Source: Deltaproteobacteria bacterium
Lineage (GTDB): Bacteria > Bdellovibrionota_C > UBA2361 > SZUA-149 > JADYYL01
Reading direction: 5' to 3'
Length of the DNA: 14,522 nt
NCBI GenBank assembly: GCA_020853655.1
Contig: JADYYL010000412.1
Span: 1-14,522 of the forward strand
Shown here one piece after another: positions 6,994 to 13,650 of the stretch (position 1 is its first letter; every line of letters starts with the position of its first letter). Both the position numbers and the translations under genes were made by a program. The notes below the pieces were generated by a model, which saw only the letters and a list, made by a program, of their open reading frames with translations, was not told the origin of the DNA and did not search any database.

Positions 6994-8274
6994 TCAGTTC
7001 AGATCAACTTTCGCCGTTGAGGCGCTCCGCCGTCGCACGAGAGCGATCAGTCCGGCAAGTCCGGCGACGTTTCCAAAGAGAATGACGGTCAACGACGGCT
7101 CGAGCATGCGGCCATAACCCACGAGTATTCCTGCGTTCACCCATGGGACGGTGGCTGCAAGAAGAAAGAGAAGATAGCGGGGCGATAACGCAAGCGCGAA
7201 GAGATAGCCGACGAGTCCGAGAGCCACGAACAGCTCGGACTTATCGATCAACGCAAAATTGACTGGCTCTGGTAACAGGCGGTCACGGGGGACCTGCGTC
7301 AGATGAACCTCGCGCTCTGAAACTGTGTGCAAGAGACGATTCCACATGATCGCTGGAAGCTTTGCCCCGTGCTCAGCAATCCAGAGCCGAACAAGCCGGT
7401 TCGCATAAACCGACGCTTCATAATCGTTCGCAAAATTCTTCGGCGCTTCATCCTGAAGGGTGGCCGCGCTCGTCGTGATAGTTGAGCCATCTTCCAAGGT
7501 GATCGTCACGAACCCGAGGTCCCAAAAAAACGCATACGGTGCCTGGGTCGAAAGCGGAACGACCGCCCCATACAGTCGGTAGCTCCTGATCAGCCACGGC
7601 GACCAAACGAGCATCATCCCGAAGAGAAACCAGCCTGCAAGCGTCGCACGCCGTCGCGCGGGGTTCGAGGATCTCCCATCGAGGAGAAGATAGAGCGGGA
7701 TAAGGATGACGAGCGGCGCGGCACTACCACGGACGAGCACCCCCGCTATCATCACCCCCCCAGCAAGCATCGCGCTCCAGGCGTTGCGATTTCGAAGAGC
7801 GAAAAGAATGCCTGCAATCGTCAGGTACGTGAACGCCTCTCCAACCCCTTCACGCGAGAGCTTGAGACTCCAAAAGATTGAGGGCTTCGAGAGCGCAACG
7901 CTTGCGAAGAGGAGCGGGCCGAGAACCCTCCCGAATCGCAGGTGACGAATCTCCAACGCAAGCCAAACAACTCCCGAGAAAAGAATCGTCGCGCTAAAGA
8001 TCCGCCAGGCGAGCATGCTCTCGCCAAACAGCACCATCTGCGTGGCGCGAAGAACAGCAACCGTTGGAGGGGAATAGGTTTGGAAGAAGTCGTTCCACCA
8101 GAAACAAAAGTGGTGAACGATACAGTTCGCCATGTACTGGAAGTCGCTCATGTCTGAGAATACCTCCTCCGAGGTGATGTCCCAGTACCAAGTGCGGAGC
8201 AGCCAAAAGAGAGCCGCTATGAGCACATAGAGCGTCAGTTCTGGTCCCGTCAGGCGAATGGTTGGTGCTCTCAC
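6994..8274 (-). CDS. Polytopic GT-C-like membrane glycosyltransferase
   Basis: This is an integral membrane protein with many hydrophobic helices from residue about 11 onward. After the first helix comes a loop with an acidic SDMSDF motif (about 40-45) and an aromatic-rich stretch, as in the first periplasmic loop of GT-C enzymes (PMT/ArnT/GT39-like), which take sugars from polyprenyl-phosphate donors. I chose the GTG at 8274. It overlaps the stop of the preceding lipoprotein gene in a GTGA arrangement and has GGGAG five bases before it. A GTG four codons upstream (8286) lacks such a site. From 8274 the protein is 426 residues. A soluble-looking segment in the middle (DGSTITTS to LHTVSER) is probably a periplasmic loop. 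Specific acceptor and sugar cannot be read from sequence. The GT2-methyltransferase gene downstream could make its donor. Confidence 0.75.
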   Translation of the reverse strand: MRAPTIRLTGPELTLYVLIAALFWLLRTWYWDITSEEVFSDMSDFQYMANCIVHHFCFWWNDFFQTYSPPTVAVLRATQMVLFGESMLAWRIFSATILFSGVVWLALEIRHLRFGRVLGPLLFASVALSKPSIFWSLKLSREGVGEAFTYLTIAGILFALRNRNAWSAMLAGGVMIAGVLVRGSAAPLVILIPLYLLLDGRSSNPARRRATLAGWFLFGMMLVWSPWLIRSYRLYGAVVPLSTQAPYAFFWDLGFVTITLEDGSTITTSAATLQDEAPKNFANDYEASVYANRLVRLWIAEHGAKLPAIMWNRLLHTVSEREVHLTQVPRDRLLPEPVNFALIDKSELFVALGLVGYLFALALSPRYLLFLLAATVPWVNAGILVGYGRMLEPSLTVILFGNVAGLAGLIALVRRRSASTAKVDLN

Positions 8275-8675
8275 TGCGGCTCCCACGTCGTGAATCCATC
8301 TGCGCTCTTACCGCGTTTGGTCAGTTCGCATCCGCCCGGGAGCTTGTTCAAATGCACGTCGATCAGCTTCAGAAGCAATCGCTTCTCGCGAGTCGCCGGA
8401 CAGCGAACCAGGTAGACCCGCGTGAATTCTTCATATCGGCGAGAGAAACGCATCGCCCGGATCCCCTTCCCGGTCAACGGAACTTCCTCTCCTGGTTTTA
8501 ACGAGACACGCCTTCCCCCGCCCGATTCCGACTCAATCTGATCCACCACGACAACGTTGAAAGTGGAATCCTGAATATCGTTGCGCACGGTGATCTCGGC
8601 GGTGCGCTTGCCCGCGGATTCGCATCCGGCAAGCGAGAGCAACACCAGAGCGCACAATCGGCTAATTGATTTCAA
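8271..8675 (-). CDS. Small lipoprotein, function unknown
   Basis: The ORF has a clear lipobox, LSLAGC, after a short hydrophobic stretch (LCALVLL), so the mature protein is a lipid-anchored domain of about 117 residues. The residue after Cys is Glu rather than Asp, compatible with outer-membrane sorting. The rest looks like a small beta-rich domain (AEITVRND, FNVVVVDQIESES, GEEVPLTGKG), with a Cys in VRCPATREK and another in PGGCELT that might pair. No family is recognised. The start is uncertain. TTG at 8675 gives a compact 17-residue signal peptide (MKSISRLCAL...) and a 14-base overlap with the upstream gene. GTG at 8717 would give 148 residues but a long, proline-rich n-region and a 56-base overlap. 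Neither has a good Shine-Dalgarno. Translation is probably coupled to the upstream gene. Confidence 0.7.
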   Translation of the reverse strand: MKSISRLCALVLLSLAGCESAGKRTAEITVRNDIQDSTFNVVVVDQIESESGGGRRVSLKPGEEVPLTGKGIRAMRFSRRYEEFTRVYLVRCPATREKRLLLKLIDVHLNKLPGGCELTKRGKSADGFTTWEPQ

Positions 8676-9045
8676 AGGAATCGGGAGCAAAGGGGGTTCC
8701 AAGGATCTCGAGCGCACCGACGCGACCGTCGACCAACAGGTCGAGTACGACGCGACCTTTTGTCGGGTCGAGCAAATTCACGTTCTGTTTAAACTTCCCC
8801 TCCATACGATCGACGAAGAACAGAATCTCGCCGTCTCGATCAACGATGGTCGTGCACTTTTCGAGCGCCGCAGCGAGCCACGGCTCCCCCGGAAACTGCT
8901 GAAGAGCCAGTTCGACCAACCATCGGGGGTCATATTTCGCCGCTTCCATAGGCATACTCGCTCGAAACGAAGGGTCAGAAAGGTTCTCGAACGGGTGTTC
9001 GGAGCAAGCACTGTAATGGAAACCGATGGGCCTGAATAGTTTCAC
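8662..9045 (-). CDS. Hypothetical protein, 127 residues, first gene of envelope operon
   Basis: The ORF starts with GTG at 9045 (MKLFRPIGFHYS) and ends in TAG, overlapping the lipoprotein start. It has no signal peptide or membrane helix, so it is probably cytoplasmic. Visible blocks are YDPRWLVELALQQFPGEPWLAAALEK, a helical segment whose arrangement could be a small repeat or adaptor domain, then a beta-rich half (TTIVDRDGEILFFVDR, VVLDLLVDGRVGALEI). I recognise no family and assign no function. An ATG 30 codons in (MPMEAAK) is a possible alternative start, but the residues before it (EHPFENLSDPSFRASM) look protein-like. Its position at the head of a four-gene unit and the overlap with the next gene support it being real. 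It diverges from the sigma factor gene across a 172-base gap. Confidence 0.6.
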   Translation of the reverse strand: MKLFRPIGFHYSACSEHPFENLSDPSFRASMPMEAAKYDPRWLVELALQQFPGEPWLAAALEKCTTIVDRDGEILFFVDRMEGKFKQNVNLLDPTKGRVVLDLLVDGRVGALEILGTPFAPDSFEIN

Positions 9046-9217
9046 TCACTTCGGCGAAAAAGACGATTTGGCCCATCTTTTACCAAACTTCTCCGAGACC
9101 GTTACAAATCCGTGACAAGTTCGCTTAAGCGCTCGGCTAGGTTCGATTCAAGAGATTCGGGAAAAACACCCGCTCCCAGCGAAAGGTTAGCAAGTTTCTT
9201 AAGGACACGAGGACGAG

Positions 9218-9871
9218 ATGGCCCAACAGCAGCAAGACACGATTTCCGACACCGACCTTATCGAGAAGTTCACGAAGGGTTGCGAAGCGAGCTTTGAACA
9301 GCTCGTCCGTCGATACGAAACAAAGGTTCACAGCCTCGCCATGCGCCTCACGCGCAATACAGAGGACGCGGAAGAGGTTCTCCAAGACGTCTTCGTCACC
9401 GTTTACCGAAAGATCAGCGGTTTTGAAGGGAAGGCGAAGTTCTCGAGCTGGTTGTATCGAATTACGGTCAACGCCGCATTCATGAAGCTCCGCAAGCGCC
9501 GCCAAGACCAAACCGTCTCTTTGGACGACGTGCTGCCACAGATTGCAAAGCAGACCGCACTCGGCCAACACCAGAATGCTTTTACGACCCCCTGCGACAC
9601 CATCGCCATCGGACATGAGCTGAAAGCCGCTCTTGAGTGCGCGATCGCCAAACTCCCCGGCGAATATCAAGCTGTGTTCGTTCTGCGAGACGTCGACGGC
9701 CTTTCGAACAAAGAAGTTGGAGAAATTCTCGACCTGAGCAGCCCCGCGGTGAAGTCGAGACTGCATCGATCACGTCTGATGCTCCGCAAGCGCCTCCGAA
9801 AGTTCTATGACGATTTTAGCCGTGAAGATTCACTCGCGGTCGGCCCACGAATGAACCGAAAGGCCTCCTAG
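9218..9871 (+). CDS. ECF-type RNA polymerase sigma factor
   Basis: A 217-residue group-4 sigma factor. Region 2 spans about 22-95: FEQLVRRYETKVHSLAMRLT, then the DAEEVLQDVFVTVYR core-binding block, then the -10-reading FSSWLYRITVNAAFMKLRKRR. Region 4 spans about 137-190, with LPGEYQAVFVLRDVDGLSNKEVGEIL and the helix-turn-helix SSPAVKSRLHRSRLMLRKRL that reads the -35. Both regions are complete. A 40-residue linker and a 25-residue tail lack obvious domains. GAGGACGAG just before the ATG can serve as ribosome binding site. No anti-sigma or zinc-finger gene lies on either side, so control is probably transcriptional or through an unlinked partner. The divergent envelope operon is the natural first candidate target (inference). 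The stop codon merges into a long hairpin. Confidence 0.93.
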   Translation: MAQQQQDTISDTDLIEKFTKGCEASFEQLVRRYETKVHSLAMRLTRNTEDAEEVLQDVFVTVYRKISGFEGKAKFSSWLYRITVNAAFMKLRKRRQDQTVSLDDVLPQIAKQTALGQHQNAFTTPCDTIAIGHELKAALECAIAKLPGEYQAVFVLRDVDGLSNKEVGEILDLSSPAVKSRLHRSRLMLRKRLRKFYDDFSREDSLAVGPRMNRKAS

Positions 9872-9952
9872 AGCGGTTCTCGAAACCGTGTAGAAAGAAA
9901 TTCATAGGGACGCCTTCGGCGACAGAAGAATTTCTTTACGAAGAACCGCTCT
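9870..9952 (+). repeat. Long nested inverted repeat at the sigma gene stop codon
   Basis: The outer arms AGAGCGGTTCT (9870-9880) and AGAACCGCTCT (9942-9952) match perfectly over 11 bp. Inner arms AAAGAAATTC (9894-9903) and GAATTTCTTT (9928-9937) match over 10 bp. The apex CGCC-TTC-GGCG (9911-9921) closes the structure. The outer left arm begins within the TAG stop codon. A competing small hairpin CGGTT-ctcga-AACCG sits in the left arm. No T-run follows, so it is not a simple rho-independent terminator. It could stabilise the 3' end of the sigma mRNA or be a palindromic repeat element. Confidence 0.8.
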
Positions 9953-9961
9953 TTATCTCTG

Positions 9962-9981
9962 GTCGCACCTATCGGTGCGAC
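9962..9981 (+). repeat. Short hairpin, second of the cluster
   Basis: GTCGCACC (9962-9969) and GGTGCGAC (9974-9981) form a perfect 8-bp stem with a four-base loop. Its arm sequences TCGCACC and TCGGTGCGA recur exactly in the terminator at 10097-10132. No T-run follows it. Confidence 0.75.
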
Positions 9982-9983
9982 AC

Positions 9984-10028
9984 CTAGAGCTGTCAGTTTC
10001 TGCTACGCAGAAACGTGATCAGCTCTAG
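9984..10028 (+). repeat. Nested hairpin, third of the cluster
   Basis: The outer arms CTAGAGCTG (9984-9992) and CAGCTCTAG (10020-10028) are a perfect 9-bp match. Inner arms GTTTCTGC (9996-10003) and GCAGAAAC (10007-10014) match over 8 bp, with a TAC loop. The design of outer arm, small asymmetric bulge and inner arm resembles the first hairpin of the cluster, though the sequences differ. Confidence 0.8.
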
Positions 10029-10096
10029 ATCCCGCGCACGGGGACTACAGAATCATCACTTGGGTCCTGAAAACAGTTCTCATCTCGAACGCTGGG

Positions 10097-10132
10097 GGCC
10101 TCGCACCGAGAAATCGGTGCGAGGCCTTTTTT
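10097..10132 (+). terminator. Rho-independent terminator between the sigma gene and purC
   Basis: GGCCTCGCACCGA (10097-10109), a GAAA tetraloop, TCGGTGCGAGGCC (10114-10126) and six T (10127-10132) form a perfect 13-bp GC-rich stem with a U-tract. It points in the + direction, so it ends the sigma transcript about 225 bases after the stop codon, or ends a separate short RNA covering the hairpin cluster. It isolates purC from upstream transcription. Confidence 0.93.
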
Positions 10133-10153
10133 CTTCCGTCTCCCACCTCTGAT

Positions 10154-10176
10154 TTTGACGGGCGCGACCCGTCAAA
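10154..10176. promoter_or_regulatory. Operator-like dyad overlapping the purC promoter
   Basis: TTTGACGGG (10154-10162) and CCCGTCAAA (10168-10176) are a perfect 9-bp inverted repeat with a 5-base centre, covering the -35 and most of the spacer. A third half-site GACCCGTC at 10186-10193 repeats 10166-10173 exactly 20 bases on, about two helical turns. This layout suits a repressor dimer that blocks RNA polymerase. It does not match the B. subtilis PurBox or the E. coli PurR site as I know them. Confidence 0.5.
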
Positions 10177-10183
10177 GTAGTAT
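10155..10183 (+). promoter_or_regulatory. purC promoter (sigma-70-like)
   Basis: TTGACG (10155-10160), exactly 17 bases, then TAGTAT (10178-10183): five and four matches of six to the consensus. It lies downstream of the strong terminator and 70 bases before the purC start codon, so it is the expected position for purC's own promoter. Transcription should begin near 10190. Confidence 0.65.
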
Positions 10184-10252
10184 CCGACCCGTCCAGTTCC
10201 TCCGTTCCGCCGCCGGCGGTCTGAGCACCGTAATTTTCTGCTGAGCCGTCCC

Positions 10253-11245
10253 ATGGTCGCCCCGGAACTTCGCACCTCCGACATTCACGATCGCAGAGAG
10301 CTTTTCCGCAACCAGCTCCCGCACACCCTCCGCGAGACCGCATACTCGACTCTCGGTTCCCGATACGGCGGAAAAGTCCGCGACTCATATGTTCGCGAAG
10401 GCCGGCGCGTCCTCATCGCGACTGATCGCCTCAGCGCGTTTGATGTGATTCTGACGACCATTCCGTTCAAGGGACAGATCCTCACACAGATGGCCGCCTA
10501 CTGGTTCCGTGAGACAGCGACGATTGCGCGCAATCACGTCATCGATCAGCCCCATCCGAATGTGCTGATCACCGAAGAGGTGGAGATTCTTCCAATCGAG
10601 GTCGTCATCCGGGGTTACCTCGCCGGGAGCGCCTGGCGCGATTACTCTGCTGGTAAGCCGATCTCCGGAATATCTCTTCCGGCTGGAATGCAAGAGTTTC
10701 AGAAGCTCGAACGTCCCTTGATTACTCCCTCAACGAAGGCCCCATCGGGCACGCACGACGAGCCAATCTCTCGCGAGGAGATCATCGCGTCGGGCAAGGC
10801 GTCCGAGAAAGTGTGGGATGAGGTGTGCGAGCGAGCGACCGGATTATTCGCCTTTGGGCAGGCGCGGGCGGCAGAACGCGGACTCATACTCGTGGACACC
10901 AAGTATGAATTCGGCCTCCGCAAGAGCGGTGAGGTCGTCCTCGCGGATGAGATTCACACACCGGACTCGTCCCGATACTGGATCTCCTCCAGCTACAACG
11001 AGCACCTCTCGACCGGCACTGCTCCCGTGATGCTCGACAAAGAGTTTTTTCGCCGCTGGCTTATTGAACGGGGATACATGGGCAACGGGACGCCTCCGGA
11101 GATCGGCGACGAAGTGCGCGTCGACCTCGGGCTTCGATACGCACAGATCTTCGAGCAGATTACCGGGGGTACGTTCTCCGGAACCGTCGGGCCAATAGAA
11201 GACAAGATCCTCGCGGCGATCGAGGGACACCACTCGATCCGATGA
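10253..11245 (+). CDS. purC: SAICAR synthase (phosphoribosylaminoimidazole-succinocarboxamide synthase)
   Basis: A 330-residue enzyme of de novo purine synthesis that joins CAIR with aspartate using ATP. It is the long form of the family (like yeast Ade1) rather than the roughly 240-residue E. coli form. Motifs: GKVRD (40-44) and ATDRLSAFD (56-64) in the ATP-grasp-like fold, PFKGQ (71-75), VVIRGYLAGSAW (117-128), TPSTKA (158-163), DTKYEFG (215-221) and DEIHTPDSSRYW (232-243). The ATG at 10253 is the only plausible start before the conserved region, though no strong Shine-Dalgarno precedes it. The first 18 residues are poorly conserved. It has its own promoter with an overlapping dyad, so expression is probably regulated. 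The stop codon overlaps a possible ATG for the next ORF (ATGA at 11242-11245). No other purine gene is in the window. Confidence 0.95.
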   Translation: MVAPELRTSDIHDRRELFRNQLPHTLRETAYSTLGSRYGGKVRDSYVREGRRVLIATDRLSAFDVILTTIPFKGQILTQMAAYWFRETATIARNHVIDQPHPNVLITEEVEILPIEVVIRGYLAGSAWRDYSAGKPISGISLPAGMQEFQKLERPLITPSTKAPSGTHDEPISREEIIASGKASEKVWDEVCERATGLFAFGQARAAERGLILVDTKYEFGLRKSGEVVLADEIHTPDSSRYWISSSYNEHLSTGTAPVMLDKEFFRRWLIERGYMGNGTPPEIGDEVRVDLGLRYAQIFEQITGGTFSGTVGPIEDKILAAIEGHHSIR

Positions 11246-11292
11246 AGGTCGAGTTCAAACGGCGACTGATTTCATTCCACAGGGGACTCATC

Positions 11293-11979
11293 ATGGGACG
11301 ATACTACGCGCTCTTCACGTTCCTTTTTCTTCTGACAGCTTGCGGAGGAGGCGGCGGAAACTCAGAGTCCCCAGCGCCGGTGGACGAGCCCGTGACGCAG
11401 ATTGGGCGGAAGGTCATCTTCTACGGCGACAGCCTCACGAGCGGATATCACCTCGGCCGGCCTGAGGCCTATCCCGCGGTCGTGCAACAGCGAATCGACG
11501 CCGAGCAACTTCCGTTCACCGTCGTCAACGCCGGGCAGACCGCCGAGACGACAGGCGATGGGTGGAACCGATTGAAGACTCAAGATCTATCGGACACCGC
11601 GCTCTTCTTCCTCGCTCTCGGGGCTAACGATGGTCTTCGCCAAATCAATCCCGAAACCACCCGAGTGCATCTGCAGGCGATCATCGATGAAGTTCGGTCG
11701 CGGTGCGGCGGCTGTGTGATTGTGATGTCTGGCATGCGGCCGATCTTTCCCAAGCCGACCTCGTTTGAGGAAGCATTCGTAAAGATCTTTCCGGAAGTCG
11801 CAGCCGCAAATGGGCTTCCGTTCTATCCCTTCCTCTTAGATGGGATCTTCAGGGACGATCGATATTTTATCAGCGACGGCATTCATCCCACGCCGGAAGG
11901 GCAGCGGATTATGGGCAACCGAGTCGCAGACTTTCTCCTCCCGATACTCCGCGAGTATTCGAACTCGTCTGGTTCGTAA
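11293..11979 (+). CDS. GDSL/SGNH-hydrolase lipoprotein (TesA-like esterase)
   Basis: A 228-residue lipoprotein of the SGNH hydrolase family (arylesterase / lysophospholipase L1 type). Signal MGRYYALFTFLFLL is followed by lipobox LTAC (Cys17), then a Gly-rich linker and an Asn/Ser/Pro tether. Catalytic blocks: FYGDSLTSG (Ser47), VNAGQTAETT (Gly81), LGANDG (Asn112) and SDGIHPTPEGQ (Asp195, His198), so the triad and oxyanion residues are complete. It should be anchored to a membrane facing the periplasm or surface and hydrolyse esters or thioesters; substrate unknown. The ATG at 11293 has AGGGGA at good spacing and gives a normal signal peptide. An in-frame ATG at 11242 overlaps the purC stop (ATGA) and would add 17 basic residues, but has no close Shine-Dalgarno. 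Probably co-transcribed with purC. It converges with the gene at 12013 across 33 bases. Confidence 0.9.
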   Translation: MGRYYALFTFLFLLTACGGGGGNSESPAPVDEPVTQIGRKVIFYGDSLTSGYHLGRPEAYPAVVQQRIDAEQLPFTVVNAGQTAETTGDGWNRLKTQDLSDTALFFLALGANDGLRQINPETTRVHLQAIIDEVRSRCGGCVIVMSGMRPIFPKPTSFEEAFVKIFPEVAAANGLPFYPFLLDGIFRDDRYFISDGIHPTPEGQRIMGNRVADFLLPILREYSNSSGS

Positions 11980-12012
11980 CGGTCCTGCAGAAACAGCTTG
12001 CCTCGGTCAAGT

Positions 12013-13458
12013 TCAGGCGGCAGGGCAGCGTCCTGTCTCACGCCGAACGAAGACGGCGTAGCCGCGTCCAGCGAGCCCATTCTCGAACACTTTGCACCAC
12101 TCAGGATCCTCTCGGAGCTTTGGCGTAAGAGGGCTCAGTTTATTCCAGACAATCGTCGCTGTAGGAACGAGCTCGAAGTAATCCCGCCATCCGTCCTCGC
12201 CGTAGATTGCGGACTGGTGCTTGGACCACAGCTCTTCGGAGATCAGGTTCGTTCGACCATCCATCATTGCGCGCTGGGCCGGAATGCCGCTCGCATCACT
12301 CATTCGATACAGGAGATACCCACCCGACTGAAAATCATGAGCGACCACACCGGGAAGTTGTTCCACCTCGGCGAAGTTCATCGCCTCAACAGGAAGAGAA
12401 AGCGGATCGAATCTCGGAAGCAACGCGAGTTGGGCAAGAATGACTCCGTGAGCAATGGCGATGAAGAGCAGTAATGGGACCAGATGCGCTCGCGATGCAC
12501 GCTCGTGCACGCGCTCGATTCCGTCGGAGATTCCGTTGAGCCCCCCAGACCCTTGCCAGAGCTGAGCGAGGAGCGCCGCGCACAACACATTGGCAAACGG
12601 GAGGAGCTTCGACACCAACGCACCGCCGGCAAGCATGCCCACGATTAGAAGCGCCTTGCTTGGCTCAACTCTTCGCCACTGCGGAAGCGCGATGACAATC
12701 AAAAGCGCGAACAGCAAGATTGGGAAGGCGGACTGATACTGAGCGAGCATCGGGGACCGGAACTCGGCGATCGACGAGAACGAGCTCGGGTGACCCGCAA
12801 TGTTGAGAAACACGAGCCACTCTCGCCCGAAATACGGAGTCACAAGTGTACCTGAGAAACTGAGCGCGCCAGCCGTCAGTGCAATGCGAGATCCGCGCGA
12901 AGAGAGGAGCCACAGCCCCACGGTGACGAGCCCAAAAAGGGTACTCGTATGCGTGTTGGCCCAGAGCGAGAACAGCACGAGCAGCCCACAACACTCGAAT
13001 CGCTTCAGTCCTCGGTCTTCGATGCGAGCACAAAGTCCGACAGTGAGCAGCAGATAGATCCACACCAGTGACTGCGGACGGAGGCCGAAGTGACTGAAGG
13101 TGGAGATGGTGACGAGCGCGCCGAGCAGTCCGCCAACAAGCATGTTTCGAGAGAGCGCGGAGTACACGAAGTAGGAAACAAAGCTCAGCGCGAGCGCGAG
13201 CGTCATCTGAAGGAAGTAGAGGCCGGAAGCAGAGAACCCTCTGTCGACTGCCGCGAACACGACCTCCGGCAACCATGAATACGCGACCCACGGTTGGCCG
13301 TGTGCGAACATGGTCCAATGGTCAACGGTGGGCACCGTCGCGTTGGCGAGGATCCACCGACCCACGACAACGTGCCAACCGAGATCTGGATCGCGCAGTG
13401 ACGAACTGAGGTAGAGCCCGCACAGCGACGCAGAAAACAGAAAGGTCAGGATGCGCAT
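12013..13458 (-). CDS. Polytopic membrane protein, GT-C-like
   Basis: A 481-residue integral membrane protein. The N-terminus has one helix and then the loop motif RDPDLGWHVVVGRWI (22-36) with VPTVDHWTM after it. This matches a widespread family of polytopic proteins carrying a DPD-x-x-WH-x-x-x-G-x-x-I motif, probably GT-C glycosyltransferases. About ten hydrophobic helices follow up to residue about 360. The C-terminal soluble part (HDFQSGGYLLYR, MMDGRTNL, EDGWRDYF, LREDPEWCKVFENG) is characteristic of the same family. Reaction and substrate are not known for most members. The ATG at 13458 has GGAG about 12 bases upstream, a somewhat long spacing. It is a separate unit from the other envelope genes, with a possible promoter in the 13531-13557 area. 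Confidence 0.7.
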   Translation of the reverse strand: MRILTFLFSASLCGLYLSSSLRDPDLGWHVVVGRWILANATVPTVDHWTMFAHGQPWVAYSWLPEVVFAAVDRGFSASGLYFLQMTLALALSFVSYFVYSALSRNMLVGGLLGALVTISTFSHFGLRPQSLVWIYLLLTVGLCARIEDRGLKRFECCGLLVLFSLWANTHTSTLFGLVTVGLWLLSSRGSRIALTAGALSFSGTLVTPYFGREWLVFLNIAGHPSSFSSIAEFRSPMLAQYQSAFPILLFALLIVIALPQWRRVEPSKALLIVGMLAGGALVSKLLPFANVLCAALLAQLWQGSGGLNGISDGIERVHERASRAHLVPLLLFIAIAHGVILAQLALLPRFDPLSLPVEAMNFAEVEQLPGVVAHDFQSGGYLLYRMSDASGIPAQRAMMDGRTNLISEELWSKHQSAIYGEDGWRDYFELVPTATIVWNKLSPLTPKLREDPEWCKVFENGLAGRGYAVFVRRETGRCPAA

Positions 13459-13530
13459 GAGGGGAACTCACTCCGATTCGAACTCCGCAGCGAAGGGTAA
13501 AGCGGATTTCGCTCTACAGCAGCAGAAATC

Positions 13531-13557
13531 ACTATAAGCTCGAACGAAAGGAGTTAA
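13531..13557 (-). promoter_or_regulatory. Possible promoter for the membrane protein gene
   Basis: On the complement, TTAACT (13552-13557), 15 bases, then TATAGT (13531-13536). The -10 is good (five of six), the -35 fair, the spacing short. It lies about 75 bases before the start codon and just after the terminator of the upstream gene, which is where a promoter is needed. Confidence 0.35.
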
Positions 13558-13596
13558 CAGGCAGAGCTTGGAGGAACGAGGAGTTCTCTCGGGGAC

Positions 13597-13627
13597 AAAA
13601 AAAAAGGGGGTCGGTTGCCCGACCCCC
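13597..13627 (-). terminator. Rho-independent terminator of the prepilin-like gene
   Basis: On the complement, GGGGGTCGG, loop GCAA, CCGACCCCC, then nine T. The stem is a perfect 9 bp and is followed at once by the T-run. It lies 23 bases after the prepilin-like stop codon and separates that gene from the membrane protein gene downstream. Confidence 0.95.
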
Positions 13628-13650
13628 TCTCTTTGGATTCGTAGAATCTC

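Larger units (their letters stand above)
9872..10252. other. Long structured intergenic region between sigma gene and purC
   Basis: These 381 bases hold, in order: the three hairpins at 9870-10028, a less structured 68-base stretch, the terminator at 10097-10132, and the purC promoter with its dyad (10154-10183). A short perfect palindrome CCGCCGGCGG (10210-10219) lies in the purC leader. I saw no convincing small ORF. The hairpin block could be a 3' UTR, a small structured RNA or a cluster of palindromic elements. Confidence 0.6.

Noticed and set aside
9112..9143. GTGACA ... TAGGTT as a sigma gene promoter
   Set aside because: Spacing is 20 bases and the -10 matches poorly; not good enough to annotate.
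9137..9766. 209-codon minus-strand ORF
   Set aside because: Antisense to the sigma factor gene, with no ribosome binding site or recognisable motif.
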